Part shown: in pieces, positions 8,307 through 15,357 of the stretch
Numbering within the stretch: the first letter of the stretch is position 1
Layout of the letters: each line of letters begins with the position of its first letter
Assembly: GCF_902805515.1 (NCBI RefSeq)
Contig: NZ_CADCTE010000075.1
Location: forward strand, 1-47,117
Reading direction: 5' to 3'
From: an uncultured Arthrobacter sp.
GTDB lineage: Bacteria; Actinomycetota; Actinomycetes; Actinomycetales; Micrococcaceae
Length of the DNA stretch: 47,117 nt
Position numbers and translations under genes: made by a program
Notes under the pieces: model-generated
The model's database searches: none
The model's input: the letters and a program-made list of their open reading frames with translations, nothing else
Told to the model about the DNA's origin: nothing

Positions 8307-8800
8307 AGGTTCCCGGCTCCTGCGGCAGGGCCCCCGGAGGCCGCGGCCCGCATCAGCGGCAGGGTCCGCGCCTCGAAGTGGGTATTGAGCACGATGACGC
8401 TCGAGGAACGGATGACGGTCCGGGTGGCGATGATTGCGTCGATCACGCGCTGCAGATCGGCGTTGGAGCGGGCAGTGACCCGTGCCAGCAGGTCGCTCTC
8501 CCCCGACACGGTGTGCAGTTCCTGGATCTCGGGGATGTCCGCGAGCGCCTCGGCCACCGCGTCGTGGCCCGAATCCTGGTGGATGATCAGCGAGCAGAAG
8601 GCCGTCACGCCGTACCCCATGGAGCCGGGGTCGATGCGCGGGCCCCAGCCGTTGATCACTCCGCTGCGCTGCATCCGCTCAAGCCGCGCCGACACCGTGG
8701 CCCGCGCGACCCCCAGGACGCGCGATGCCTCGAGCACCGAGATCCGGGGGTTGTCGGCGAACAGGTCGGCGATGCGCACGTCGAGCCGGTCGATCTCCAT
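8300..8800 (-). CDS. Lrp/AsnC-family regulator, BkdR-like
   Basis: A 166-residue regulator with an N-terminal HTH ('ISVLEASRVLGVARATVSARLERMQRSGVI', about residues 18-48) and a C-terminal RAM/AsnC effector domain ('HTVSGESDLLARVTARSNADLQRVIDAI'). ATG 8800 has a strong SD (GGAGGAAGG). It is divergent from the branched-chain 2-oxoacid dehydrogenase operon, the arrangement of bkdR and bkd genes in Pseudomonas and Streptomyces, so control of that operon and of itself is likely. The shared 229-bp intergenic region carries repeated half-sites. Its last codons lie inside the candidate NrtR operator. Confidence 0.9.
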   Translation of the reverse strand: MEIDRLDVRIADLFADNPRISVLEASRVLGVARATVSARLERMQRSGVINGWGPRIDPGSMGYGVTAFCSLIIHQDSGHDAVAEALADIPEIQELHTVSGESDLLARVTARSNADLQRVIDAIIATRTVIRSSSVIVLNTHFEARTLPLMRAAASGGPAAGAGNLL

Positions 8801-8873
8801 CGGTTGCCTTCCTCCCGGACACACCGTGCCCTGCCGCGGCGCCGACCGGGCTGATTGGGGCCGGACGCCTGTT

Positions 8874-8977
8874 TGTACAGACGATAACGGCAGATTGGAG
8901 CAATCTGTACAGTCGGTTACGCACAGGAGGCGTTCACTGCGGCAAACTGCGGAGGGGGAACGCGGCAGATTGCGCAG
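8874..8977. promoter_or_regulatory. Repeated palindromic sites in the lrp/bkd divergent promoter region
   Basis: Nested inverted repeats: TGTACAGA (8874-8881) pairs with TCTGTACA (8904-8911), and inside them CAGATTG (8891-8897) pairs perfectly with CAATCTG (8901-8907). The half-site GGCAGATTG occurs at 8889 and 8964, with the variant GGCAAACTG at 8941. Lrp/AsnC octamers bind several spaced sites and wrap DNA, so this pattern fits binding by the adjacent regulator. Assignment is by position; no binding consensus was compared. Confidence 0.55.
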
Positions 8978-9029
8978 AACCTCCGGGTGCGGATACCGTC
9001 GCCCAAGACCCCCTACGCAAGGACGCACC

Positions 9030-10052
9030 ATGGAATCTCCGACACCTGCGGACCCGAGCGAGCTCGAGGAGCTCTACCGGCTCCTCGCCGCCGTCCGGCA
9101 GCTCGATACCGCCGCAGTCCGCTGGCAGCGCCAGGGCATCATCCCCGGCTACGCCCCCCTGCTCGGGCAGGAGGCAGCCCAGGTGGGCAGCGGCTACGCC
9201 GTCGATCCCACGCGGGACTTTCTCTTCCCGACCTACCGCGAACTCGGCGTTGCGCGCGCCGTGGGCGTGGACATGGTCGAATACATGGCCACCCACAAGG
9301 CCACCTGGCATGGCGGGCTCTACAACCCCGCCACCACCCACTTCGCCCCCATCCAGGCCGTGGTCGGCGGATCGGTGCTCCACGCCGTGGGCTGGGCGCA
9401 CGGCCAGAAGCTGGCCGGGCCCGGCGAGGACGGCTACAACGTGGCCGTGAGCTACTTCGGCGACGGCGCCAGCTCCCAGGGCGACGTCCATGAGGCGATG
9501 AACTTCGCGGCCGTGATGAAGGCACCCGTCATCTTCTTCGTGCAGAACAACGGCTGGGCCATCTCCGTGCCCACCGAGCGCCAGGTGGCGGGCGGGTCCG
9601 TCGCCGCCCGGGCCGCCGGGTACGGCATGCCGTCCCTGAGCGTGGACGGCAACGACGTCACGGCGGTGCTTGAGGCCACCCGGCAGGCCCTGGCGCACTG
9701 CCGGGACGGCGGCGGCCCGATCCTCATCGAAGCCCGGACCTACCGGCTGGGCCCGCACTCGACGAGCGATGACCCAGGACGCTACCGAAGCCTGGATGAG
9801 GAGCAGGCGGCCCGCCGGTCCGATCCGCTGGCCGCCTGCGAGGCCCTGCTGCGCACGCGCTTCGGCACGCCCGACTCCTTCTTCGCCGGGGCCCTCGCCG
9901 CGGGCGAGGCCGAGGCCGAAGCGGTCCGGCAGGGCCTTGAAGGCCTCGCTCCCCGCCCGGGAAGCGAGATGTTCGACTTCGTCTTCCAGCAGCCCACCCC
10001 CGCACTGAAAGCCCAGGCCGCCGCCTGGAGGACGGAATCCGAGCATGTCTGA
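9030..10052 (+). CDS. Branched-chain 2-oxoacid dehydrogenase E1 component, alpha subunit
   Basis: Thiamine-diphosphate subunit (340 residues) of a 2-oxoacid dehydrogenase. The TPP motif runs from 'FGDGASSQGDVHEAMNFA' to 'VQNNGWAIS', and the phosphorylation-loop region reads 'GPHSTSDDPGRYRS', which is typical of branched-chain 2-oxoacid rather than pyruvate enzymes. ATG 9030 follows an AAGGA SD; the upstream open frame is antisense to lrp. It overlaps the beta gene by 8 nt. With the BkdR-like regulator this points to valine/leucine/isoleucine catabolism or branched-chain fatty acid primer supply. Many databases would label it 'pyruvate dehydrogenase E1 alpha'. Confidence 0.9.
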   Translation: MESPTPADPSELEELYRLLAAVRQLDTAAVRWQRQGIIPGYAPLLGQEAAQVGSGYAVDPTRDFLFPTYRELGVARAVGVDMVEYMATHKATWHGGLYNPATTHFAPIQAVVGGSVLHAVGWAHGQKLAGPGEDGYNVAVSYFGDGASSQGDVHEAMNFAAVMKAPVIFFVQNNGWAISVPTERQVAGGSVAARAAGYGMPSLSVDGNDVTAVLEATRQALAHCRDGGGPILIEARTYRLGPHSTSDDPGRYRSLDEEQAARRSDPLAACEALLRTRFGTPDSFFAGALAAGEAEAEAVRQGLEGLAPRPGSEMFDFVFQQPTPALKAQAAAWRTESEHV

Positions 10053-11088
10053 GACCCTGTCGAGCCCCCTGTCCCCGGCCGCCGGCGACGGGCCGGCCGC
10101 ACCCGCACCGCTGACGCTCTCGATGCAGGGGGCCCTGAACCGTGCGCTCGGGGAGGTTCTTGAAGACAACCCCAAGGCCCTGATCTTCGGTGAGGACGTC
10201 GGCCGCCTGGGCGGCGTCTTCCGCATCACGGACGGGCTGCAGGCCCGCTTCGGCGCCGAGCGCGTCTTCGATACCCCGCTCGCCGAATCGGGCATCCTGG
10301 GCATGTCCGTCGGCCTGGCGATGGCGGGCTTCCACCCCATCCCCGAGGTGCAGTTCGATGGCTTCGCGTACCCGGCCGTGAACCAGATCGTCTCCCAGAT
10401 CGGGCGCATGAACTACCGCAGCCGCGGCGCCCTGCCCATGCCGGTCACCCTGCGCGTGCCCAGCTTCGGCGGGATCCGCGCACCCGAGCTCCACGGTGAG
10501 AGCCTTGAGAGCCTCTTCGTGCACGTGCCGGGCCTGAAGGTCGTCTCCCCCGCGGACCCGCACCAGGCCTACCACCTGCTCCGGCTCGCCGGGTCGATGC
10601 CCGATCCGGTCATCTTCATGGAACCCAAGGCGCGCTACTGGCAGAAGGGCCCTGTCGATCCCGCCGACGCCGGCGCACTTGAGGGCGCACGGATCGCCCG
10701 GCCCGGCCGCCACCTGACCCTGATCGCCTGGGGTGCCATGGTCGCCCGCTGCCTGCAGGTCGCCGAACTCGCGGCCGAGGACGGCATCGAGGTGGAAGTG
10801 CTCGACCTCCGCTGGCTCAGCCCGATCGACGCCGACGGCCTCGCCGAATCGGTCTCCCGCACCCGGCGCGCCGTCGTCGTCCACGAGGCGCCGCGCAGCA
10901 GCGGGCTGGGGGCGGAAATCGCAGCCCTCGTCACCGAAAGGTGCTTCAATACCCTCAAGGCGCCGGTGGAACGGGTGACGGGATTCGACGTCCCCTACCC
11001 GTCGGGCGACCTTGAGGACGAATACATTCCCAACATTGACCGGATCCTGTTCGGAATCCAACGCGTATTGGAGCACCGCCGTGGCTGA
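10045..11088 (+). CDS. 2-oxoacid dehydrogenase E1 component, beta subunit
   Basis: Partner of the E1 alpha subunit (347 residues). It has the N-terminal transketolase pyrimidine-binding domain ('SMQGALNRALGEVLEDNPKALIFGEDVGRLGGVF', 'FDTPLAESGILGMSVGLAM') and the C-terminal transketolase domain ('HLTLIAWGAMVARCLQVAELA', 'VVVHEAPRSSGLGAEIAALV'). Glu in 'GEDVG' is the expected TPP-activating residue. The 'FGGIRAPELHGESLESLF' loop fits the branched-chain class. It overlaps both neighbours by 8 nt (ATGTCTGA and GTGGCTGA), so translation of the three genes is coupled. Confidence 0.93.
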   Translation: MSETLSSPLSPAAGDGPAAPAPLTLSMQGALNRALGEVLEDNPKALIFGEDVGRLGGVFRITDGLQARFGAERVFDTPLAESGILGMSVGLAMAGFHPIPEVQFDGFAYPAVNQIVSQIGRMNYRSRGALPMPVTLRVPSFGGIRAPELHGESLESLFVHVPGLKVVSPADPHQAYHLLRLAGSMPDPVIFMEPKARYWQKGPVDPADAGALEGARIARPGRHLTLIAWGAMVARCLQVAELAAEDGIEVEVLDLRWLSPIDADGLAESVSRTRRAVVVHEAPRSSGLGAEIAALVTERCFNTLKAPVERVTGFDVPYPSGDLEDEYIPNIDRILFGIQRVLEHRRG

Positions 11089-11410
11089 ACTCTCATTCCC
11101 CCTGCCGGACCTCGGTGAGGGCCTCATCGAGGCCACCATCCTCGAGTGGCTCGTCGCCGAGGGCGACCAGGTCGAACGGAACCAGCCCCTCGTCGAGGTC
11201 GAAACCACCAAGTCCGCCGTCGAACTGCCCTCCCCGCAGGCCGGTACAGTCATGAAGGTTCACGGCGAAGCCGGCTCGGTGATCGCGGTCGGCGATCCGC
11301 TGATCGTTTTCGAGGTGCCGGACGACACGGCCGGCATCGTGGGCACGGTGCCCGCCGAGAAGGCCCCGGCCCGGCGGGTACGGCTCAGCGCCGTGCTCGA
11401 CGACGACTAG
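11081..11410 (+). CDS. Free-standing lipoyl-domain protein (E2-like, no catalytic core)
   Basis: A 109-residue protein that is only a biotinyl/lipoyl domain: 'FPLPDLGEGLIEATILEWLVAEGD' then the lipoylation hairpin 'EVETTKSAVELPSP' with Lys44 as the expected lipoyl lysine, and 'GDPLIVFEV'. After a short Ala/Pro linker it stops at 'RLSAVLDDD'. The E3/E1-binding domain and the acyltransferase core of a normal E2 (over 400 residues in all) are absent, and no other frame downstream encodes them. GTG 11081 overlaps the E1 beta stop by 8 nt. It probably serves as a swinging-arm carrier for E1. A truncated E2 or a partner of the next gene are both possible. Confidence 0.85.
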   Translation: MAELSFPLPDLGEGLIEATILEWLVAEGDQVERNQPLVEVETTKSAVELPSPQAGTVMKVHGEAGSVIAVGDPLIVFEVPDDTAGIVGTVPAEKAPARRVRLSAVLDDD

Positions 11411-11456
11411 GCACCGGCCCGCAGCGCGGGATTTCAACGGCAGGAAAGGACAAGGC

Positions 11457-12257
11457 ATGGGACGGCACCGCGACCACCTGGTGGAGGGATCGGATCCGCA
11501 GCTGAGCGTGGCGCTGCATCCGCCCGCCTCCGACGCCGGGCTGCGCCCGGTGCTGCTCCTTCACGGCTTCGCCTCCTCGACGAAGCTCAACTGGGTCGAC
11601 ACCGGCTGGATCCGCTTCCTCAACGAGGCGGGCCGGGCCGTTCTCACCGTCGACCTTCCCGGACACGGCGACAGCGCCGCACCCGAGGCGCGTGACTCCT
11701 ACTCCCCCAGCCGCATCCGCGCCGACGTCCTGCAGGTCCTCCAGGACCACCACGTGGTGCCCCTGCGCGAGGGCGTGCCGGCCAGCGGCGTCGACATCAT
11801 CGGGTACTCCCTCGGCTCCCGGCTGGCGTGGGAATTCGGCGCCACCCAGCCGGAACTGGTCCACCGCATGGTCCTCGGCGGCCCCGGCAGCGGTGACCCG
11901 CTTGCCGAATTCGATCTCGCCGCAGCGCAGGAGCTTTTGGCCGAAGGCACGCCGATCCAGGACCCCCGGACCGCCGAGCTGATGCGGATGGCCCGGCTCG
12001 TGCCGACCAACGACGTGTTCGCGCTGCTGACCATGGTGGAGGCGGTGAAGGACGAACCGTTCATCCCCGCCGAGGCCGTGCCCCGGATGCCGCTGCTGCT
12101 GGTGGCCGGCGAGAACGACGACCTTGCCGCGACGGCGCAGGAACTGGCGGACCTGGCCCCGAACGCCGAACTGCTGAAGCTGCCGGCCCGCACCCACGCC
12201 AACGCGGTGACCTCGCGCGCCTTCAAGTCCGCCGCCGTAGCCTTCCTGGCCGCCTGA
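11457..12257 (+). CDS. Alpha/beta hydrolase of the 2-oxoacid dehydrogenase operon
   Basis: A 266-residue alpha/beta-hydrolase with oxyanion motif 'LLLHGFASS', nucleophile elbow GYSLGS (Ser118), an acidic residue in 'VAGENDDLA' and a late His in 'LPARTHANAV'. SD AGGAAAGGA precedes ATG 11457, 46 nt after the lipoyl gene. In acetoin dehydrogenase systems the E2 (AcoC) is a lipoyl domain fused to an alpha/beta-hydrolase domain. Here the same two parts appear as separate neighbouring genes in E2's place, so this could be the acyl-handling half of a split E2 or an acyl-CoA/acyl-lipoyl thioesterase. An unrelated esterase is the conservative alternative. Confidence 0.85.
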   Translation: MGRHRDHLVEGSDPQLSVALHPPASDAGLRPVLLLHGFASSTKLNWVDTGWIRFLNEAGRAVLTVDLPGHGDSAAPEARDSYSPSRIRADVLQVLQDHHVVPLREGVPASGVDIIGYSLGSRLAWEFGATQPELVHRMVLGGPGSGDPLAEFDLAAAQELLAEGTPIQDPRTAELMRMARLVPTNDVFALLTMVEAVKDEPFIPAEAVPRMPLLLVAGENDDLAATAQELADLAPNAELLKLPARTHANAVTSRAFKSAAVAFLAA

Positions 12258-12315
12258 GCCCGCCCCCGTGCAGCGCGGCGCCCGCCGCCGGTGCCCGCCG
12301 TAGCGGATAAACTTT

Positions 12316-12397
12316 AGGTAAAGGGGTCTGCGTCGTGGGCAAAAAATGGTTGGCGCAGGATACAATCGGAATAAGTCGTCAGCAGACTTACCTTTTT
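12316..12397 (+). promoter_or_regulatory. Structured AT-rich leader with alternative hairpins before the kinase gene
   Basis: TAAGTC (12372-12377) and GACTTA (12385-12390) form a short hairpin followed by CC and five T (12393-12397), a small intrinsic-terminator shape. The right arm and its flanks (GCAGACTTACCT, 12382-12393) can pair instead with AGGTAA...GTCTGC upstream (12316-12331, with a 4-nt bulge). The two pairings exclude each other, as in an attenuator. The hairpin may simply terminate the upstream operon. TACAAT at 12361 could also serve as a -10 for the kinase. Confidence 0.4.
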
Positions 12398-12446
12398 GCG
12401 AAACCAAGCTTCCCTCTTTACTCAACACCTTCCCGGGAGAACACCC

Positions 12447-13415
12447 ATGGATGTGCTCCTTGCCGAGCGGTACCAGACCACCGACCTGCTCGGTGTCGGC
12501 GGCGCCGCGTCCGTCTATCGGGCGATCGACCGGAACCTGCAGCGCGACGTCGCGGTGAAGGTCTTCAACCCCACCACGGCCGATGATGACGATTACCGCC
12601 GGCAGCACACCGAGACGCTCCTGCTTTCCACCCTCAACCACCCCGGGCTGGTGACCCTCCACGATGCGGGGCTGCACCAGGATGAGGACGGACGCACCAC
12701 CGGTTTCCTGGTGATGGAACTCGTTGACGGCGAGGACCTGCGCAAGCTGCTGAAGAAGGGCCCGCTGGCTCCCGCGGCCGTCGCCCAGGTCGGAGCGGAC
12801 CTCGCCGACGCCCTCGCCTATATCCACTCCCATGGGGTGGTCCACCGCGACGTGAAGCCGGCGAACATCCTGATGTTCCACTCGGGCGAGAACGACACCC
12901 GGCTCTACCCCAAGCTCACCGACTTCGGCATCGCGCGCATGATCAATGCCACGATGGCCACCGCCACCGGCGCGACCATCGGCACGGCGAACTACCTCAG
13001 CCCCGAACAGGCACAGTCGGGTGCCATCGACGAGCGCAGCGACATCTACTCCCTCGGCCTGGTCCTGCTCGAGTGCATCACCGGCAACAAGGCCTTTCCC
13101 GGGCCGATTGTGGAGGCGGCCCTGGCGCGCCTGCTCCGTGATCCCGAGATTCCGGAATGGCTGGGCGCCGACTGGGCCGGCCTGCTCACCCGCATGACGG
13201 CCCGGAACCCTCAGGACCGTCCCGACGCGCACGAGGTTGCCCTGCTCCTGCGGGCCCACTCCGACGAGGGCGCGGGCTTCTCGGGGATCGGCACGCCTCT
13301 GGCCGCTGCCGGTCCCGCTTCCACCGACGACGGCGACGGGGTCTCAACCGGTGGAATCACCACCGGGAACATCCACATCCCCGATCCGCCCTCGCGGGCC
13401 CCGAGCCTGGGTTAG
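12447..13415 (+). CDS. Soluble Ser/Thr protein kinase (Hanks type)
   Basis: A 322-residue eukaryotic-like kinase. The Gly-rich loop 'LLGVGGAASVYRA', Lys38 in 'DVAVKVF', HRDVKPAN (133-140, catalytic Asp135), DFG (159-161), 'GTANYLSPEQ' and the 'DERSDIYSLGLVLLECITG' subdomain are all intact, so it should be active. The catalytic domain ends near residue 275. A short Gly/Thr-rich tail follows, with no transmembrane helix and no PASTA or other sensor domain, unlike PknB. ATG 12447 has SD GGGAGA. No phosphatase or substrate gene is adjacent. Substrate unknown. Confidence 0.92.
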   Translation: MDVLLAERYQTTDLLGVGGAASVYRAIDRNLQRDVAVKVFNPTTADDDDYRRQHTETLLLSTLNHPGLVTLHDAGLHQDEDGRTTGFLVMELVDGEDLRKLLKKGPLAPAAVAQVGADLADALAYIHSHGVVHRDVKPANILMFHSGENDTRLYPKLTDFGIARMINATMATATGATIGTANYLSPEQAQSGAIDERSDIYSLGLVLLECITGNKAFPGPIVEAALARLLRDPEIPEWLGADWAGLLTRMTARNPQDRPDAHEVALLLRAHSDEGAGFSGIGTPLAAAGPASTDDGDGVSTGGITTGNIHIPDPPSRAPSLG

Positions 13416-13480
13416 TCCGGGGCAGCGCTCGTCCGGGGCGGCGTTACTCCGGGGCGTTACTCCGGGGCGTTAGTCCGGCA
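13411..13480. repeat. Short imperfect tandem repeat, 13-bp unit
   Basis: The unit GTTACTCCGGGGC occurs exactly twice in tandem, flanked on both sides by degenerate copies (GTTAGTCCGGGGC at the kinase stop codon and GTTAGTCCGGCAC at the end). It fills the space between the kinase stop and the convergent small-protein gene. It looks like replication-slippage expansion; no hairpin with a U-tract is formed, so a terminator role is doubtful. Confidence 0.7.
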
Positions 13481-13486
13481 CCGTGC

Positions 13487-13672
13487 TCAGCGGGGTTCGC
13501 CGCCCTCGACGTCGTCCTCTTCGGGCTCGAAGTTCGAGGGCTCATCGAGCGTCGTGGCCCCGATTCCCTCCTGGTTGTCGGGGATGGTGCCCTCGGGACC
13601 CGCCCCCGTGTCCTGCCCGCTGGTGTCTTGCCCGTCGGTGTCCTGCTTCTTGCCGTTCGGCGTCTCGGTCAT
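13487..13672 (-). CDS. Small acidic protein of unknown function
   Basis: A 61-residue hydrophilic protein rich in Asp, Glu, Gln, Gly and Thr, with no hydrophobic stretch, probably disordered. It has a good SD (GGAGGATGAC) directly before ATG, and its composition is unlike an antisense shadow. Short runs 'GQDTSGQDTGAG' are near-repeats. I do not recognise a family. It is read convergently to the kinase gene; a functional link is not supported by anything visible. Confidence 0.65.
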   Translation of the reverse strand: MTETPNGKKQDTDGQDTSGQDTGAGPEGTIPDNQEGIGATTLDEPSNFEPEEDDVEGGEPR

Positions 13673-13691
13673 GTCATCCTCCGGCGTAGGT

Positions 13692-13720
13692 GTTCGTTCA
13701 TTCGTTCCTTCGTTCCTTCG
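13692..13720. repeat. Tetranucleotide-type tandem repeat (TTCG/TTCC/TTCA)
   Basis: Alternating TTCG, TTCA and TTCC tetramers run for about 29 bp, about 20 bp upstream of the small acidic gene start (which is on the minus strand). It lies in that gene's likely promoter region, so changes in repeat number could alter spacing there. Confidence 0.6.
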
Positions 13721-13751
13721 ATCTTATGAGCCCGGACGGCAACGCAAAAGA

Positions 13752-13784
13752 CCGGAGGGCCAGGTGGGTTTCCTGGCGCTCCGG
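13752..13784 (-). terminator. Bidirectional intrinsic terminator downstream of the MHS transporter
   Basis: The arms CCGGAGGGCCAGG (13752-13764) and CCTGGCGCTCCGG (13772-13784) pair at 12 of 13 positions around a 7-nt loop. T-runs lie on both sides: TTTT at 13787-13790 on the plus strand and AAAA at 13746-13749 giving TTTT on the minus strand. It ends the transporter transcript arriving from 15176. Confidence 0.8.
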
Positions 13785-13847
13785 CCTTTTCTCTGCGCTG
13801 CCCGTGTGCGCCCGGACGCCGCCATCGACGGTCCCGGGCGTGCCGGC

Positions 13848-15176
13848 TCAGTGCTGGGAGACTCCAAGCGGCGCACCGCGGGTCTCCCGGGCCAGGGTGA
13901 CCCCGACGAAGGAGATGGCGCACAGGATCATGATGTAGATCGCCACGGCCCCCGACCACTGGTAGGTCTCGAGCAGCAGCTGCGCAACCATCGCCGCAAA
14001 CGCCCCGCCCAGGATCGCGCCGAGCGCGTACCCGATGGAGATTCCGGAGTAGCGCACGTTGGCGGGGAACATCTCCGCGTACATCGCGGACATGGGCCCG
14101 TAGGAAAGTCCCAGGCCGATGGTGAGGACGAACAGGCCCAGTCCGTAGAGGAAGATGTTGGCGGTGTCGACGAGCAGGAACATCGGCAGCATCCACACGA
14201 ACACCAGCGCGTAGCCGAGCTGGAAGGTCCGCACGCGGCCGATCCGGTCCGAGAGCCAGCCGCCGACCATGGTGAAGATCAGCCACCCGAAGGAGGCGAG
14301 CGTCGTCGCCAGCAGCACCGGCACCACGGGCATCTCCAGGGCCGTGGTGGCGTAGGAGATGAAGAAGGCGATGACCAGGTAGCCTGCAGCGTTGTTGCCG
14401 ATGAAGATGACGGCGGCGAGGAGCACCTCGCGGGTGTTCTTCCGGAACAGCTGGCGCAGCGGTGCCTTGCTCTCACCCTTGCGGGCCAGCATCTCCTTGA
14501 AGACCGGGCTTTCACTGACGGCACGCCGGATCAGGTAGCCGACGATGATCAGCACCACCGACAGCAGGAACGGCACCCGCCAGCCCCATTCGAGGAACTG
14601 GTCCTCGGGGATGGCGGTGCGCAGCAGCAGCAGGGTGCCGGTGGCCAGGATCATGCCGATCGGCACGCCGATCTGCGGGTAGGCGCCGAACAGGCCCCGC
14701 TTGCCCACCGGGGCGTGTTCCACGGACATCAGGGCCGCCCCGCCCCATTCTCCGCCGGCGGAGAAACCCTGGACGATGCGCAGGAGGATCAGCAGGACCG
14801 GCGCCCACACCCCGATGGAGGCATAGGTGGGCAGGAGCCCGATCAGCGCGGTCGCCGCGCCCATCAGGATCAAGGTGAAAACCAGGACCGACTTGCGGCC
14901 GATGCGGTCACCGAGGTGCCCGGCGACGATCGCTCCGAGGGGCCGGAAGAGGAAGCTGATGCCGATCAGGGAAAAGGCGAGGACCTGGGCGAGCCCCGGG
15001 TTGGACTCCCGGAGCGGAGTGAGGAACAGCGCGCCCAGGACCGTAGCGGTGAGCTGGGCGAAGATGAAAAAGTCGTACCACTCGATGGTTGTTCCAACGA
15101 GGGTCCCGGCCAGGACGCGGCGCTCCTCGCGTGAGGTGCGATGCTCCGTGGCGTTCGCAGCGGTGAAAGACGTCAT
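13848..15176 (-). CDS. MFS transporter, metabolite:H+ symporter (MHS) family
   Basis: A 442-residue membrane protein with 12 predicted helices. The N-terminal 'GTTIEWYDFFIFAQLTATVLG', the loop 'GHLGDRIGRKSVLVFTLILMG' and 'LRIVQGFSAGGEWGGAA' are hallmarks of the MHS group (ProP, ShiA, KgtP, CitA relatives), which take up organic acids or osmolytes with protons. The substrate cannot be told from sequence. The frame is open to 15224, but ATG 15176 has an SD (GGAG) and yields the usual short cytoplasmic N-terminus. No catabolic genes flank it. Confidence 0.9.
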   Translation of the reverse strand: MTSFTAANATEHRTSREERRVLAGTLVGTTIEWYDFFIFAQLTATVLGALFLTPLRESNPGLAQVLAFSLIGISFLFRPLGAIVAGHLGDRIGRKSVLVFTLILMGAATALIGLLPTYASIGVWAPVLLILLRIVQGFSAGGEWGGAALMSVEHAPVGKRGLFGAYPQIGVPIGMILATGTLLLLRTAIPEDQFLEWGWRVPFLLSVVLIIVGYLIRRAVSESPVFKEMLARKGESKAPLRQLFRKNTREVLLAAVIFIGNNAAGYLVIAFFISYATTALEMPVVPVLLATTLASFGWLIFTMVGGWLSDRIGRVRTFQLGYALVFVWMLPMFLLVDTANIFLYGLGLFVLTIGLGLSYGPMSAMYAEMFPANVRYSGISIGYALGAILGGAFAAMVAQLLLETYQWSGAVAIYIMILCAISFVGVTLARETRGAPLGVSQH

Positions 15177-15203
15177 TGTCACTCCAAGGGACGGAAAAAC
15201 ATT

Positions 15204-15221
15204 ACCGACAGAACGTTCGGT
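15204..15221. promoter_or_regulatory. Weak palindrome upstream of the MHS transporter
   Basis: ACCGA (15204-15208) and TCGGT (15217-15221) form an inverted repeat around an 8-bp centre that overlaps the palindrome GAACGTTC (15211-15218). Size and position are compatible with a TetR/GntR-type operator. No regulator gene is adjacent. Confidence 0.3.
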
Positions 15222-15240
15222 CATGTGAGCTAAATCATAC

Positions 15241-15272
15241 GCAGGACCTCCCCGGGATGGGGGAGGTCCTGC
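15241..15272 (-). terminator. Strong hairpin downstream of the second MFS gene
   Basis: Perfect 13-bp stem, GCAGGACCTCCCC (15241-15253) with GGGGAGGTCCTGC (15260-15272), and a 6-nt loop. There is no clean U-tract on either side, as is common for actinobacterial terminators. It separates the two MFS genes, both on the minus strand. Confidence 0.65.
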
Positions 15273-15357
15273 GGATCAATTTCCGCGCGTCAGAAATGCG
15301 ATGCGGCCGGAGTGCCGGTCGAGGCGGGGCGTGATCCCGCGGCGGACTGTCCGCGCC

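Noticed and set aside
11012..11410. Lipoyl protein starting at 11012
   Set aside because: The first 23 codons lie inside E1 beta; GTG 11081 gives the proper lipoyl-domain N-terminus.
12335..12586. Small ORF in the kinase leader
   Set aside because: It runs into the kinase gene in another frame and has no SD; the region is better explained as promoter/leader.
13554..15134. Long plus-strand ORF opposite the MHS transporter
   Set aside because: The composition (Asp, Gln, Glu, His, Gly rich without a fold) is that expected of the antisense of a membrane protein gene.
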